This document shows, in pieces, positions 34,300-43,514 of a stretch of DNA of 64,000 bases. Each line of letters opens with the position of its first letter. Position 1 is the first letter of the stretch. The stretch is from contig CAJQTY010000003.1 in assembly GCA_907163075.1 (NCBI GenBank), positions 610,637 to 674,636 of the forward strand. Reading direction: 5' to 3'. Origin of the DNA: an uncultured Rhodocyclaceae bacterium (GTDB lineage: Bacteria > Pseudomonadota > Gammaproteobacteria > Burkholderiales > Rhodocyclaceae). The notes under the pieces are model-generated. The model did not search any database. It saw only the letters and a list, made by a program, of their open reading frames with translations, and was not told the origin of the DNA. A program made the position numbers and the translations under genes.

Positions 34300-34527
34300 C
34301 TAGCGGCTGCAGGAGACACCATCGCCACGCTTCATGCCCAGCTTGACCATGATCAATTCGGCCGGGCAGAAGCGGGTGAAGCCGCTCTGGAACAGGTTGG
34401 CGCCGACGAAGGCGGTGAACCACAGGAAGTTTTTCGAAACGAAGACCGGGCTGGCTTCGACTCCAAGGGCCAGCGAGATCAGGATGAAGGCTCCGGCCAT
34501 GATGCGGATGGCACGTTCTACGGTCAT
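34300..34527 (-). CDS. DUF2892 small inner-membrane protein (YgaP-like membrane part)
   Basis: The 75-residue protein begins MTVERAIRIMAGAFILISLA and has two membrane helices (about 8-26 and 33-50), then GFTRFCPAELIMVKLGMKRG with a conserved Cys-Pro. DUF2892 is the membrane portion of the YgaP rhodanese and often accompanies sulfur-metabolism genes. The ATG is preceded by AAGGAG and overlaps the RND permease stop as ATGA, so it is co-translated with the permease. It is last in the operon. The Cys may take part in persulfide handling; that is inference. Confidence 0.85.
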   Translation of the reverse strand: MTVERAIRIMAGAFILISLALGVEASPVFVSKNFLWFTAFVGANLFQSGFTRFCPAELIMVKLGMKRGDGVSCSR

Positions 34528-37500
34528 GATAAGTACTCCTTTTTGAAGGTGGCGTAATAAAGCACGGGGATCACCACCAGCGTCAGCACGGTGGAAACAA
34601 AAATGCCGAAGATCAGGCTGATCGCCAGCCCGTTGAAGATCGGGTCGTCGAGAATGAACAGCGCGCCGAGCATGGCGGCCAGCCCGGTCAGGGCGATCGG
34701 CTTGGCGCGCACGGCGGCGGACTGGATCACCGCCTCGGCGAAGTCCATGCCACTGGCGGCCTGCTGCCGGATGAAGTCGACCAGCAGGATCGAGTTGCGC
34801 ACGATGATGCCGGCCAGGGCGATCATGCCGATCATCGAAGTCGCCGTGTACTGGCTGCCAAGCAGCGCGTGGCCGGGCATGACGCCGATGATGGTGAGCG
34901 GGATCGGCGCCATGATGATGAGCGGCACCAGGTAGCTCTTGAAATGCGCAACCACCAGCAGATAGATGAGGATCAGGCCGACGGCGTAAGCGATGCCCAT
35001 GTCGCGGAAGGTTTCGTAGGTGACTTGCCATTCGCCGTCCCACTTGATGCTGTAGCCGGCGTAGGGATCGGCCGGCTGCTTGATGAACCACTCGCCGAGC
35101 GTGCCGCCCGCATTTTCCACGCTGTCCAGCGGCTTGCCGGATATCTCACCGCGCGCGTCGAACATGCCGTAGAGCGGCGAATCGAGCTTGCCGCCCATGT
35201 CGCCGAAAACATAAACCACGGGCAACAGATCCTTGTGATAGATCGTCTTCTCGCGCGCCTGCTGGCGCACTTCGACGACTTCGGAGACCGGCACCAGCTG
35301 GCCTTCGCGCGAGCGCACCTTGAGCTTGAGCAGGGCGTCGAGCGAACTCTGCTTCTCGGCCGGCAGCATGACGCGCACCGGGATTTCGAACTTCGACTCG
35401 GCGTTATGCACCGGCGTCACGTCCTCGCCGGCCAAGCCCATGCGCACGACGTCGACGATGTCGCTCTGCGCCACGCCGAGCAGCGCCGCCTTGCTTTGCA
35501 GCACGTGCAACACGGTCTTGTTGGCGTCGGCCTGGACCGAGTCGTCGATGCCGACGAGATCGGGCGTTTTCTCGAGTACCTGGCGTACGACCTTGGCGAC
35601 GGCGATCTGGCCCTTGTAGTCCGGACCGTAGACCTCGGCGACGATCGGCGACATGACCGGCGGGCCGGGCGGCACTTCGACAACCTTAGCGTTGCCGCCG
35701 AACTTGCGGCCGATGTCCTCGATCGCCGCGCGCACGGAAACGGCAATCTCGTGGCTGGCGCGCGAGCGGTTTTTCTTGTCCGCCAGGTTGACCTGGATAT
35801 CGCCCGACTCGGGTGCGGCGCGCAGGTAGTACTGGCGCACAAGACCGTTGAAATTGATCGGGCTGGCGGTACCGGCGTAGGCCTGGTAATTGACCACTTC
35901 CGGCACCTTGGCGACTTCGGCGCCGAGTTCGTGCAGCACGCGGGCGGTTTCCTCCAGGGGCGTGCCCACCGGCATGTCGAGAACGATCTGGAATTCGCTC
36001 TTGTTGTCGAAAGGCAGCATCTTCAGGACGACCAGCTTGAAACCCGCCAGCGAGACCGAACCGAGGATCAGCAGGACGATGGCCAGCAGCAGCTTGCGGC
36101 GCGCGGCACCGCCTTTGGCCGGATCGAGAAAGGGCGAAAGCAGCCGCCGGAAAATCGCGTCCAGCCTGCCGCCGCCGGCGCCATGCCCGTTGCTGGAAAC
36201 CGCCTTGTGAGACTTCAACAGCCTGGCCGCCAGCCACGGCGTGACGACGAAAGCTACGGCCAGCGAGATGAGCATGCCCATCGACGAGTTGATCGGGATC
36301 GGGCTCATGTACGGCCCCATCAGGCCGCTGACGAAGGCCATCGGCAGCAGCGCGGCGATCACCGTCAGCGTGGCGAGGATCGTCGGTCCGCCGACTTCAT
36401 CGACGGCATCGGGGATGATTTCGAGCAGGGGTTTTTCGGGGTGCAGCCCCTGCCAGCGGTGAATGTTCTCGACGACGACGATGGCATCGTCGACCAGGAT
36501 GCCGATCGAGAATATCAGCGCAAAGAGCGAGACGCGGTTGAGCGTGAAACCCCACGCCCAGGAGGCGAAAAGCGTCGCCGCCAGGGTCAGCGAAACTGCG
36601 ATGCCGACGATCAGCGCCTCGCGCCGCCCCAGCGCAAAAAAGACCAGGAGCACCACGAAGGCGGTGGCAAAGGCGAGTTTGCCAATCAGCTTCTGCGCCT
36701 TGTCGGTGGCCGTTTCGCCGTAGTTGCGCGTGACCGTGACTTCGACGCCGTCCGGGATCACCGTGCCCTTGAGCGAGGCGACGCGGGCAATCACGCCATC
36801 GGCGACATCGGCGGCATTGACGCCGGGCTTCTTTGAAATCTGGATGGTGACGGCGGGAACCTCGCCGTCCTTGCTGCCGAACCACACGTATTTTTCCGGC
36901 TGATCCGGGCCGTCCTCGACACGCGCCACATCGCCCATGAACACCGGCTTGCGGTTTTTCGCATCGCCGCGCACGGCGACGACCAGTTGCCGGACGTCGG
37001 CCGCCGACTCGAGATAGGTTCCCGTCTGCACCAGCACTTCGCGATTGCCGGACACCAGGTTTCCGGTGGATTGCAGGGCATTGCCGACCTTGAGTGCGGC
37101 CGATAGATCCTGCGGCGTCACGCCGAAGGCATTCATGCGCTCGCTGTCCATGACGACGCGGATGACGTGGTCCGGCCCGCCGATCGTTGATATGTCGCGG
37201 GTGCCCTTGATGCGCTTGAACTCGACTTCCGAAGCGCGTGCCACCTGCTGCAGATCGAAGGCCGAGCGATTTTCATCCTTGGTCCAGAAGGTCAGCGCAA
37301 CGATCGGCACGTCGTCGATGCCCTTCGGCTTGATGATCGGCTCCATCACGCCGAGGTTGGGCGGCAGCCAGTCGCGGTTGGAGTGCACGGTGTCGTAAAG
37401 ACGCAGGATCGCGTCGTTGTATTTGATGCCGACGTCGAACTGCACGGTGATGATCGCCATGCCGGGACGCGCTACGGAGAACACGTGCTCGATGCCGGAC

Positions 37501-37736
37501 ATGCGCGAGAACACCTGCTCGGCCGGGCTCGCCACCAGGTTTTCCACGTCCTTGGCCGACGCTCCAGGGAAGGCGACGAAGACGCTGGCCATCGTCACGT
37601 CGATCTGCGGCTCCTCCTCGCGCGGGGTCACCAGCGTGGCGAAAATGCCCATCAGCAGCGCGACCAGCGCGAGCAGCGGCGTCATTTGCGACGCCTGGAA
37701 GAAACGGGCGGTGCGACCGGAAATGCCTAGACTCAT
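34524..37736 (-). CDS. RND-family efflux permease
   Basis: The 1070-residue protein has the RND layout: helix 1 near residues 18-38, a large periplasmic loop, helices 2-6 between 350 and 500, a second large loop and the final helices. The proton-relay Asp pair is at 416-417 in FSIGILVDDAIVVVENI. The permease is closest to the hydrophobe/amphiphile (HAE-like) group rather than heavy-metal CusA types. It begins 6 bases below sqr and overlaps the DUF2892 gene. No outer-membrane TolC partner is encoded here, so a shared TolC is presumably used. The substrate is unknown. Confidence 0.9.
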   Translation of the reverse strand: MSLGISGRTARFFQASQMTPLLALVALLMGIFATLVTPREEEPQIDVTMASVFVAFPGASAKDVENLVASPAEQVFSRMSGIEHVFSVARPGMAIITVQFDVGIKYNDAILRLYDTVHSNRDWLPPNLGVMEPIIKPKGIDDVPIVALTFWTKDENRSAFDLQQVARASEVEFKRIKGTRDISTIGGPDHVIRVVMDSERMNAFGVTPQDLSAALKVGNALQSTGNLVSGNREVLVQTGTYLESAADVRQLVVAVRGDAKNRKPVFMGDVARVEDGPDQPEKYVWFGSKDGEVPAVTIQISKKPGVNAADVADGVIARVASLKGTVIPDGVEVTVTRNYGETATDKAQKLIGKLAFATAFVVLLVFFALGRREALIVGIAVSLTLAATLFASWAWGFTLNRVSLFALIFSIGILVDDAIVVVENIHRWQGLHPEKPLLEIIPDAVDEVGGPTILATLTVIAALLPMAFVSGLMGPYMSPIPINSSMGMLISLAVAFVVTPWLAARLLKSHKAVSSNGHGAGGGRLDAIFRRLLSPFLDPAKGGAARRKLLLAIVLLILGSVSLAGFKLVVLKMLPFDNKSEFQIVLDMPVGTPLEETARVLHELGAEVAKVPEVVNYQAYAGTASPINFNGLVRQYYLRAAPESGDIQVNLADKKNRSRASHEIAVSVRAAIEDIGRKFGGNAKVVEVPPGPPVMSPIVAEVYGPDYKGQIAVAKVVRQVLEKTPDLVGIDDSVQADANKTVLHVLQSKAALLGVAQSDIVDVVRMGLAGEDVTPVHNAESKFEIPVRVMLPAEKQSSLDALLKLKVRSREGQLVPVSEVVEVRQQAREKTIYHKDLLPVVYVFGDMGGKLDSPLYGMFDARGEISGKPLDSVENAGGTLGEWFIKQPADPYAGYSIKWDGEWQVTYETFRDMGIAYAVGLILIYLLVVAHFKSYLVPLIIMAPIPLTIIGVMPGHALLGSQYTATSMIGMIALAGIIVRNSILLVDFIRQQAASGMDFAEAVIQSAAVRAKPIALTGLAAMLGALFILDDPIFNGLAISLIFGIFVSTVLTLVVIPVLYYATFKKEYLS

Positions 37737-37742
37737 AATGCT

Positions 37743-39017
37743 TTACTTGCCTTTCAGTTTCATGATGCCGAGCGCATCCATGACGATCTTTTCATACACC
37801 GTTTCGGTGGTCCCGTGCCGCATCTTGCGCATGAAGTATCTCTCGTAGGCGATCTTGGCCAGGTGCACCCATTTGCCCTGCGAGAACCAGTTGACGTTAC
37901 GCGGCGGGATCTGCGGCAAGGCCACGAAGGCGGCGCCCGAATCGCCGAAATCGGCCAGGCAGACGGCGTTCCACGTCGCGCGCTCGGTGGCTTCACGACC
38001 GGCCAGCAGCTCGCTGATGTTGCGTACCGTGGCGGTGACCATGGACTCGATCATGTAGCCCGTTTTCGGCGTGCCGGTCGGCACCGGCGTGACTTCGACC
38101 GGCGGGATGGCGACACAGACGCCAACAGCGAAAATGTTGCGGTACTTCGGATTGCGCTGGTGCGCGTCGATCAGCACGAAGCCGCGCGGATTGGTCAGAC
38201 CCTCGATGCCGAACACGGCATCGACGCCCTTGAACGCCGGTAGCAGCATCGAATACTTGAACGGCAACTCGTGCTCCTTCTTCGGCTTGCCGTCCTCGTC
38301 GTGCTCGGTCACAAACATCCTGCCGGCCTCGACCTTGCTCACCTTGGCATTGCAGATCCACTTGACGTGTTTCTCGCGCAGGATCGATTCCATCATGCCC
38401 TTCGAGTCGCCGACGCCGCCAAGGCCGAGATGGCCGATATAAGGCTCGGGCGTAACGAAAGTCATCGGTACCCGGTCGCGAATCTTGCGCCGGCGCAGAT
38501 CGGTTTCCATGATCATTGCAAATTCATAGGCCGGCCCGAAGCAGGACGCGCCCTGCGCCGCACCGACGACGATGGGCCCCGGATCGGCGATGAATCTTGC
38601 CCACTCGCCTTGGGCTTGCATGGCGTGATCAATGTGACAGACGGACTGCGTGTGGCCCTGTGGCCCCAGCCCTTCGATTTCTTCGAAGGCCAGTCGCGGG
38701 CCGGTGGCGATGACCAGGTAGTCGTAGCTTACACGGCGGCCATCGTCGAGCTCGAGCGAGTTTTCTTCGGGATGAACGCGCCTGACGCCGACCGGAACGA
38801 AGTCGATCTGACGCTTCGTCAGCAGCGGCTCGATGTCCAGTTCGATTTCGTTGCGCTTTCGCCAATCAACGGCCAACCAGGGATTGGAGGGGACGAAGTG
38901 GAATTTCGCGTTGTTCGAAACGACCGTCACGCGATCGTTCTTGCCGGCCAGCGCACGCATCTCGTAAGCCATCGCCATGCCGCCGATCCCTGCACCCATG
39001 ATCACGATGTGAGCCAT
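37743..39017 (-). CDS. sqr: sulfide:quinone oxidoreductase, type I
   Basis: The 424-residue flavoprotein oxidises sulfide to zero-valent sulfur and passes electrons to the quinone pool. It opens with the FAD motif MAHIVIMGAGIGGMAMAYEM. The three redox Cys expected for type I Sqr are at about 127 (SVCHIDH), 159 (QGASCFGPAYEFA) and 353 (TWNAVCLADFGDSGAAF), close to C128, C160 and C356 of the Acidithiobacillus enzyme. The PPVEVTPVPTGTPKTGYMIE stretch and the C-terminal amphipathic YERYFMRKMRHGTTE membrane anchor also match. It lies between the RND adaptor and permease genes, an unusual setting. Confidence 0.87.
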   Translation of the reverse strand: MAHIVIMGAGIGGMAMAYEMRALAGKNDRVTVVSNNAKFHFVPSNPWLAVDWRKRNEIELDIEPLLTKRQIDFVPVGVRRVHPEENSLELDDGRRVSYDYLVIATGPRLAFEEIEGLGPQGHTQSVCHIDHAMQAQGEWARFIADPGPIVVGAAQGASCFGPAYEFAMIMETDLRRRKIRDRVPMTFVTPEPYIGHLGLGGVGDSKGMMESILREKHVKWICNAKVSKVEAGRMFVTEHDEDGKPKKEHELPFKYSMLLPAFKGVDAVFGIEGLTNPRGFVLIDAHQRNPKYRNIFAVGVCVAIPPVEVTPVPTGTPKTGYMIESMVTATVRNISELLAGREATERATWNAVCLADFGDSGAAFVALPQIPPRNVNWFSQGKWVHLAKIAYERYFMRKMRHGTTETVYEKIVMDALGIMKLKGK

Positions 39018-39093
39018 GTCGTCCTCCTCCTTGAGTCAAGCCATTTGGCGCGTTGCGGATGCGGTGGACTTTCGTCTACGGCGGCCTGTTTTC

Positions 39094-40116
39094 CTATTTT
39101 TTCGGCGCCTGGTTCTGTGACGCCTTGAGCTCGATGCCGGCCTTTACCGGGTCAAGCACGACGCGCTCGCCAGTCGCCAGGCCGGCCAAGAGCTCGATCT
39201 CGCCACCGGACAAAGTTTCGCCAAGGCGCAATTGGCGCAGCGACAGGGCGCCCTGCTCATTCTGCACATAGACCGCCGCCACTTCCCCGCGGCGCACCAC
39301 GGCGGCGGCCGGCACGGTCATGCGTTGCGCGCGGCCGACGACGAAATGGACGCGGGCGAACATGCCGGGAATGACGTTCTTCAGATCGGCGGGCAGGCCC
39401 ACGCGCACCTGCGAGACGTGCGTTGCGGCATCGGCCGTCGGCAACAGGCTAAGCGCCCGGGCATCGACCCATTGGCCCAGTTCGGGGAACTCGATGCGGG
39501 CCTGCGTGACCTTGCGCATCTGCGGTAGCTGGTACTGCGGAATGCTGGCTGTCACGCGCAGGCCATTCGGATCGTAGATCGTCAGCAAGGGCCGGCCCGG
39601 CGCGGCCGTTTCACCCTGCTCGATCAGACGTTGCGCGACCACACCCGAGATGGGCGCCGTCACGGTCGCATAACCCAGGCCGACGCCGGCCTGCGCGCGC
39701 GCCGCCTGCGCCGCCTCGAAATCGGCTTTGGCCTTGTCGAGTGCGGCGGCGCTGATGAAATTCTGTTTGCGCAGATTCTGCAATCGTTCGTAGTTGGCCT
39801 TGGCATTGACGTACTGCGCCGTCGCCGCAGCGGCGACCTCACCGGCCTCGCGGGCATCGATACGCAGCAGCAGGTCGCCCTTTTTCACGAACTGCCCGGC
39901 ATCAACCCGCATTTCCATCACCCGCCCAGACACCTGGGCGGTCAGCGTAGTCTGCGCAACCGCTTCGACCGTCGCCTCGACCGGCAAGGTCAGATCCACG
40001 GCATGCGGCTGCACAACAACCGTCGGCAAGGCTTGCGCGCCAACCGCGGAAGGCAATGCGAGCGCCGCCAGGACGGCGGAAATTTGGCTGAAACGGCGAA
40101 AGAGATTTGTCTTCAT
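39094..40116 (-). CDS. RND efflux periplasmic adaptor (membrane fusion protein)
   Basis: The ATG at 40116 gives 340 residues with a signal peptide (MKTNLFRRFSQISAVLAALA, cleaved after VGAQA). The barrel-sandwich halves are near residues 55-90 (QVSGRVMEMRVDAGQFVKKG) and 150-185 (TVTAPISGVVAQRLIEQGET). An alpha-hairpin lies between them and a membrane-proximal domain follows. It links an RND pump to the outer-membrane channel. It is the first gene of the operon, with an AT-rich palindromic promoter immediately upstream; sqr starts 76 bases below. Confidence 0.9.
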   Translation of the reverse strand: MKTNLFRRFSQISAVLAALALPSAVGAQALPTVVVQPHAVDLTLPVEATVEAVAQTTLTAQVSGRVMEMRVDAGQFVKKGDLLLRIDAREAGEVAAAATAQYVNAKANYERLQNLRKQNFISAAALDKAKADFEAAQAARAQAGVGLGYATVTAPISGVVAQRLIEQGETAAPGRPLLTIYDPNGLRVTASIPQYQLPQMRKVTQARIEFPELGQWVDARALSLLPTADAATHVSQVRVGLPADLKNVIPGMFARVHFVVGRAQRMTVPAAAVVRRGEVAAVYVQNEQGALSLRQLRLGETLSGGEIELLAGLATGERVVLDPVKAGIELKASQNQAPKK

Positions 40117-40118
40117 GA

Positions 40119-40138
40119 ATATTATCATAATCTAATAT
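40119..40138. promoter_or_regulatory. AT-rich palindromic operator candidate of the adaptor-sqr-RND operon
   Basis: ATATTA and TAATAT arms frame a 20-bp site that also contains a perfect ATTAT-C-ATAAT palindrome (40121-40131). It lies within 25 bases of the adaptor start in otherwise GC-rich DNA. Sulfide-responsive ArsR-type repressors (BigR, SqrR, YgaV) bind AT-rich palindromes at such promoters, but no regulator gene is adjacent. Confidence 0.45.
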
Positions 40139-40230
40139 ACTTGCGAACACAAGCCCGAATTGTATGTGACCGGTCTCCGCGAGAGCGGCTGCCGCGTGGC
40201 TAGTAGTCAGCCACGCTGAAACACGTTTTT

Positions 40231-40377
40231 AGTGATGCAATCTTGATGGCGCTTGTTTGAAAGCTACGCCGGTTCGGCTTTAACCTGCTTAGTGCGGATG
40301 AGCGTAGCGTTATCCGCCGAATGGGGACTATTTGGCGGAAGGCGCTGCGCTTTTCCGCCCTACCGGCTGATTGCATA
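40231..40377 (+). repeat. 147-bp dispersed repeat, copy 2
   Basis: This is the second direct copy of the element at 34142-34288, in the same orientation and of the same length. The pair brackets the DUF2892-RND-sqr-adaptor operon. The rest of the gap 40139-40404 shows no gene. Confidence 0.85.
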
Positions 40378-40404
40378 GTGTGCAACACCACTAGCGTGGC
40401 CGCC

Positions 40405-40857
40405 TCAGTCCGGGTTCCGCGAGTCGATGACAATCGTCACTGGCCCGTCGTTGATTAAATGGACCTGCATGTCGGCGCCAAAAACCCCTGTGGGCACGGC
40501 ATGACCAAGCTCGACCTCAAGCTGCCGGACGAAGCGCTCGAACAACGGCCGTGAAATCTCCGGTGGCGCGGCGCGGCTCCATGAGGGGCGATTGCCTTTC
40601 TTCACTGAGGCAAAGAGTGTGAATTGGCTGATCGCCAGGACTTCGCCACCGACATCGACGACGCTGCGATTCATCACCCCTGCCGCATCCGGAAAGATGC
40701 GCAGCCTGGCCAGCTTGGCCGAAAGCCAGAGCACGTCGGCTTCGCCGTCGTCCGCCTCGACCCCGGCCAGAACCAGCAGACCGGCGCCGATGGCGCCGAC
40801 CACGGCACCGCCAACATCAACGCGCGCCGAAACGACACGCTGCACGACGACTCTCAT
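40405..40857 (-). CDS. dtd: D-aminoacyl-tRNA deacylase
   Basis: The 150-residue enzyme begins [20 protein letters not shown] and has the two Dtd signatures: [17 protein letters not shown], with the SQFTL motif, and [11 protein letters not shown] near the end, the NxGPVT-type cross-subunit motif. It removes D-amino acids, and Gly from tRNA-Ala, in the cytoplasm as a dimer. The start overlaps the CDF exporter gene by 4 bases (ATGA). Confidence 0.95.
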   Translation of the reverse strand: MRVVVQRVVSARVDVGGAVVGAIGAGLLVLAGVEADDGEADVLWLSAKLARLRIFPDAAGVMNRSVVDVGGEVLAISQFTLFASVKKGNRPSWSRAAPPEISRPLFERFVRQLEVELGHAVPTGVFGADMQVHLINDGPVTIVIDSRNPD

Positions 40858-41798
40858 CCGCTTTCCGGTTCATTGTCGCCTGCCGCCACGCCATTTGCCG
40901 CGCGCTTCAACCAGCGCACGGCATGCACGGCCGGTTCGGGCTGCAGGGTGACGTGCGCGATCCCCTGATGGAGCAGTTCGTGTCGTGCGGCGGCGAGAAC
41001 GTCCGGCCAGCGCGAAAGCGAGTCGACCACCAGGTGCGCCGACAGCGCGATGCGGTTCGACGAAATGGTCCACACGTGCAGGTCGTGCACCGAACTGACG
41101 CCCGGCACGGCGGCCAGCGCCCGCCCGATCTGGTCGACCGAAAGATGTGCCGGAACGCCCTCCAGCAAGGCTTGCAGGACTTCGCGCAGCAAGCGCAGGC
41201 TGGAGCCCAGGACAAGCAGGCAGATGAGCAGGGAGAGCAACGGATCGATCGGGGTCCAGCCGGTGAACACGATCACCGCTCCGGCGACCAGCGCCGCGAC
41301 CGAGCCGAGCAGGTCGCCGAGCACGTGCAGCAGGGCACCGCGCGTGTTCATCGTCTGCTCGCCGTGCATCAGCAGCCAGGCCACGCAGATATTGATCAAG
41401 AGCCCGACGACGGCGACCAGGCTCACAACTTCGCCGTTGATGTGGGCCGGTTCAAGAAAACGATGAATCGCCGCCACCGAAATGCCGACCACCACCACGA
41501 CCATGAACAGGACGTTGAGCAGCGCCGCCAGTGTTTCGATGCGCCCCAGGCCATAGGTGTGCCGCCGCGAAGGCGGACGCCTGGCCAGTCGAACCGCAAA
41601 AGCCGCCAGTCCGAGCGAGGCGCTGTCGGTCACCATGTGCCCGGCGTCACCAAGCAGCGCCAGCGATCCGGACCAGAAGCCCGCAGTCACCTCAACAGCC
41701 GCGAAGCCGAGCGTCAATCCCAGCGCCCAGACCAGGCGCGGACCGGCGTCCACCGGGTGGTCGTGGTGATGATGTTCGTGATGATCGTGCTCGCTCAT
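40854..41798 (-). CDS. cation diffusion facilitator metal exporter (CzcD/ZitB-like)
   Basis: The 314-residue protein has a His-rich start ([15 protein letters not shown]), six predicted helices, the metal site [16 protein letters not shown] near residue 52 (HxxxD in helix II) and HVLGDLLGS near 157 in helix V. A cytoplasmic C-terminal dimerisation domain (about 210-295) ends in a Pro-rich tail. Family members export zinc, cobalt or cadmium in exchange for protons. HxxxD pairs in both helices II and V usually indicate zinc, though metal choice is inferred. It is translationally coupled to dtd. Confidence 0.9.
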   Translation of the reverse strand: MSEHDHHEHHHHDHPVDAGPRLVWALGLTLGFAAVEVTAGFWSGSLALLGDAGHMVTDSASLGLAAFAVRLARRPPSRRHTYGLGRIETLAALLNVLFMVVVVVGISVAAIHRFLEPAHINGEVVSLVAVVGLLINICVAWLLMHGEQTMNTRGALLHVLGDLLGSVAALVAGAVIVFTGWTPIDPLLSLLICLLVLGSSLRLLREVLQALLEGVPAHLSVDQIGRALAAVPGVSSVHDLHVWTISSNRIALSAHLVVDSLSRWPDVLAAARHELLHQGIAHVTLQPEPAVHAVRWLKRAANGVAAGDNEPESG

Positions 41799-41844
41799 CG
41801 CGCAGCCTCCGCGGCAGGGTAAACAGTCCCGCGCTGCCGGCCGC

Positions 41845-42471
41845 TCATGCGCAAAGCAGTTTGCCGCCCGTGGCTTCGCGCAACCCGTTCATGGCCTCGT
41901 CGCCACCGTGCAGGATGTTGAAAACGCCGCCGGGGAAACCGCAGCGGCCGGTCAGCTCGGCCAGCGCGAAAAGCGCGGCTGGCGCCGCCGGGTGTGGCCG
42001 GATAACGACCACCCCACCCGCCGACAAAACGGGCACGGCCAGGCTGAGGGGAGCATAAAGCGCCGCGCCGGCAGCGCCGACGACACCAACCACACCCGAG
42101 GCATCGCCCGCCGTGGCTGTGCGCAGCAAGACCACCGCGGCCGCCACCTCGTCGTCGGCAAGATGCCGCTCGACCCCGGTTTCTTCGACAATGAGCCTGG
42201 CGAAATGGTCGGCATAGCCGGCCAGTGCATCGCCCGCGGCGGCGAGCAGGGTCGCGCGCGCCGTGCCGGGCTGAGCCGCCCACGCTGACAGCGCGGCCTG
42301 CGCCGCGGCAACCGCTTGCCGCGCTTCGCCGGGGCCACACAACGGGGTACGCCGCAACACGTCACCACCAAGAGGATTGCGCACGTCCAGGAAACCCGGC
42401 GTCATGGTCAAATAGGCATGGCCATTGATCCACAGGGGAATAGCCAGCGGCTCTTCGGCTTGCAGCATCAC
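41845..42471 (-). CDS. short aldehyde dehydrogenase-like protein (N-terminal domain only)
   Basis: The 208-residue protein resembles the N-terminal NAD-binding half of aldehyde dehydrogenases: RNPLGGDVLRRTPLCGPGEA near residue 30, ARATLLAAAGDALAGYADHF near 72 and a final GGVFNILHGGDEAMNGLREA segment. Normal enzymes have about 480 residues; here everything after the cofactor domain is missing, including the catalytic Cys and Glu. The usual PWNFP-type loop is also absent. The end is a clean stop with an unrelated gene 46 bases further. It may be a decayed gene or a non-catalytic derivative. Confidence 0.65.
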   Translation of the reverse strand: MMLQAEEPLAIPLWINGHAYLTMTPGFLDVRNPLGGDVLRRTPLCGPGEARQAVAAAQAALSAWAAQPGTARATLLAAAGDALAGYADHFARLIVEETGVERHLADDEVAAAVVLLRTATAGDASGVVGVVGAAGAALYAPLSLAVPVLSAGGVVVIRPHPAAPAALFALAELTGRCGFPGGVFNILHGGDEAMNGLREATGGKLLCA

Positions 42472-42650
42472 ATTCCTTTTCAGCAGACTTTGTTCATTAG
42501 ATCGACACGACAGGCGACGAACGAAGCAGGGCGCCCGATGGTAAGATAACGCGCACGCTCAGTGTGCGAAACGCTTAAGAACGAGAGATCGGGCGCGACT
42601 CGTAATAATATTCCGCCGCCAGACAATACGGAAAGTTCAGGACGAAAGCA

Positions 42651-43430
42651 ATGGACGAGCAGCACGCAGAAAAAGGGTCTATCCAGGTCATTGAGCGCAT
42701 GATGTCGCTGCTCGACGAGCTGGCCAACGCCTCGGAGCCCGCATCGCTCAAGCGATTGGCAACGGCCACTGGGCTGCATCCGTCAACGGCGCACCGCATT
42801 CTGGCGGCGATGACACATTCGCGCCTGGTCGAACGGCACGACGCCAGCACCTACGCGCTTGGCATCCGTTTGCTGGAACTTGGCAACATCGTCAAGTCAC
42901 GCATCAAAATTCGCGAAATCGCCCTGCCCTTCATGCAAAACCTGCACGAAACGATCGGCGAATCGATCAATCTCGCCATTCGCGATCACGACGAAATCAT
43001 TTACCTCGAACGTACCTCGAGCGGCCGTTCGCTGGTGCGCGTCGTCTATCTGGTTGGCGGCCGGGCACCTTTGCACCTAACCTCGCTGGGCAAGCTGTTT
43101 CTCGCCGCCGAGAGCATTGCCGACGTCCACGCCTATGCCAAGCGCACCGGGCTGCCAGGCAAGACTCCGCACTCGATGACGCAACTGGCGGTCCTGGAAA
43201 AGGAACTGGAAAAGGTTCGCCGGCACGATCTGGCCTACGACAACGAAGAGGCGGAACTTGGCCTGCGCTGCGTGGCGTCGCCAATTCGCAACGACGAAGG
43301 CGTGATCATCGCTGGACTTTCCATTTCCGCACCGACCGATCGGCACAAACCTGATTGGGCGACAAAAATCAAGGCCTGCACCGAAGAAATCTCGCGCGCT
43401 CTGGGTTATCACCCGCCGCGGGCAAAATAG
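42651..43430 (+). CDS. IclR-family transcriptional regulator
   Basis: The 259-residue protein has a winged helix-turn-helix at about residues 10-70 (SLKRLATATGLHPSTAHRIL) and an IclR effector domain (about 85-250) with GRAPLHLTSLGKLFLA and VASPIRNDEGVIIAGLSISA. Such regulators control catabolic or glyoxylate genes in response to small acids. The divergent neighbour is the short ALDH-like gene, 179 bases away, which is the most likely local target. The effector cannot be deduced. Confidence 0.9.
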   Translation: MDEQHAEKGSIQVIERMMSLLDELANASEPASLKRLATATGLHPSTAHRILAAMTHSRLVERHDASTYALGIRLLELGNIVKSRIKIREIALPFMQNLHETIGESINLAIRDHDEIIYLERTSSGRSLVRVVYLVGGRAPLHLTSLGKLFLAAESIADVHAYAKRTGLPGKTPHSMTQLAVLEKELEKVRRHDLAYDNEEAELGLRCVASPIRNDEGVIIAGLSISAPTDRHKPDWATKIKACTEEISRALGYHPPRAK

Positions 43431-43456
43431 CGCGGATACCGGATGTGCGAAGACAA

Positions 43457-43485
43457 AAAAAGCCACGGCGGAGCGTGGCTTTTTT
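43457..43485. terminator. bidirectional terminator between iclR-type gene and PBP7 gene
   Basis: An 11-bp stem AAAAAGCCACG/CGTGGCTTTTT with a 6-base loop carries T-runs in both directions and lies between convergent genes. Confidence 0.85.
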
Positions 43486-43514
43486 CATGCACGACGCGGA
43501 TGTGATGCAGGCAT

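Noticed and set aside
34869..36836. A 655-codon open frame antisense to the RND permease
   Set aside because: The product is an unstructured His/Arg/Asp/Gln-rich stretch typical of antisense frames in GC-rich genes. The permease is certain.
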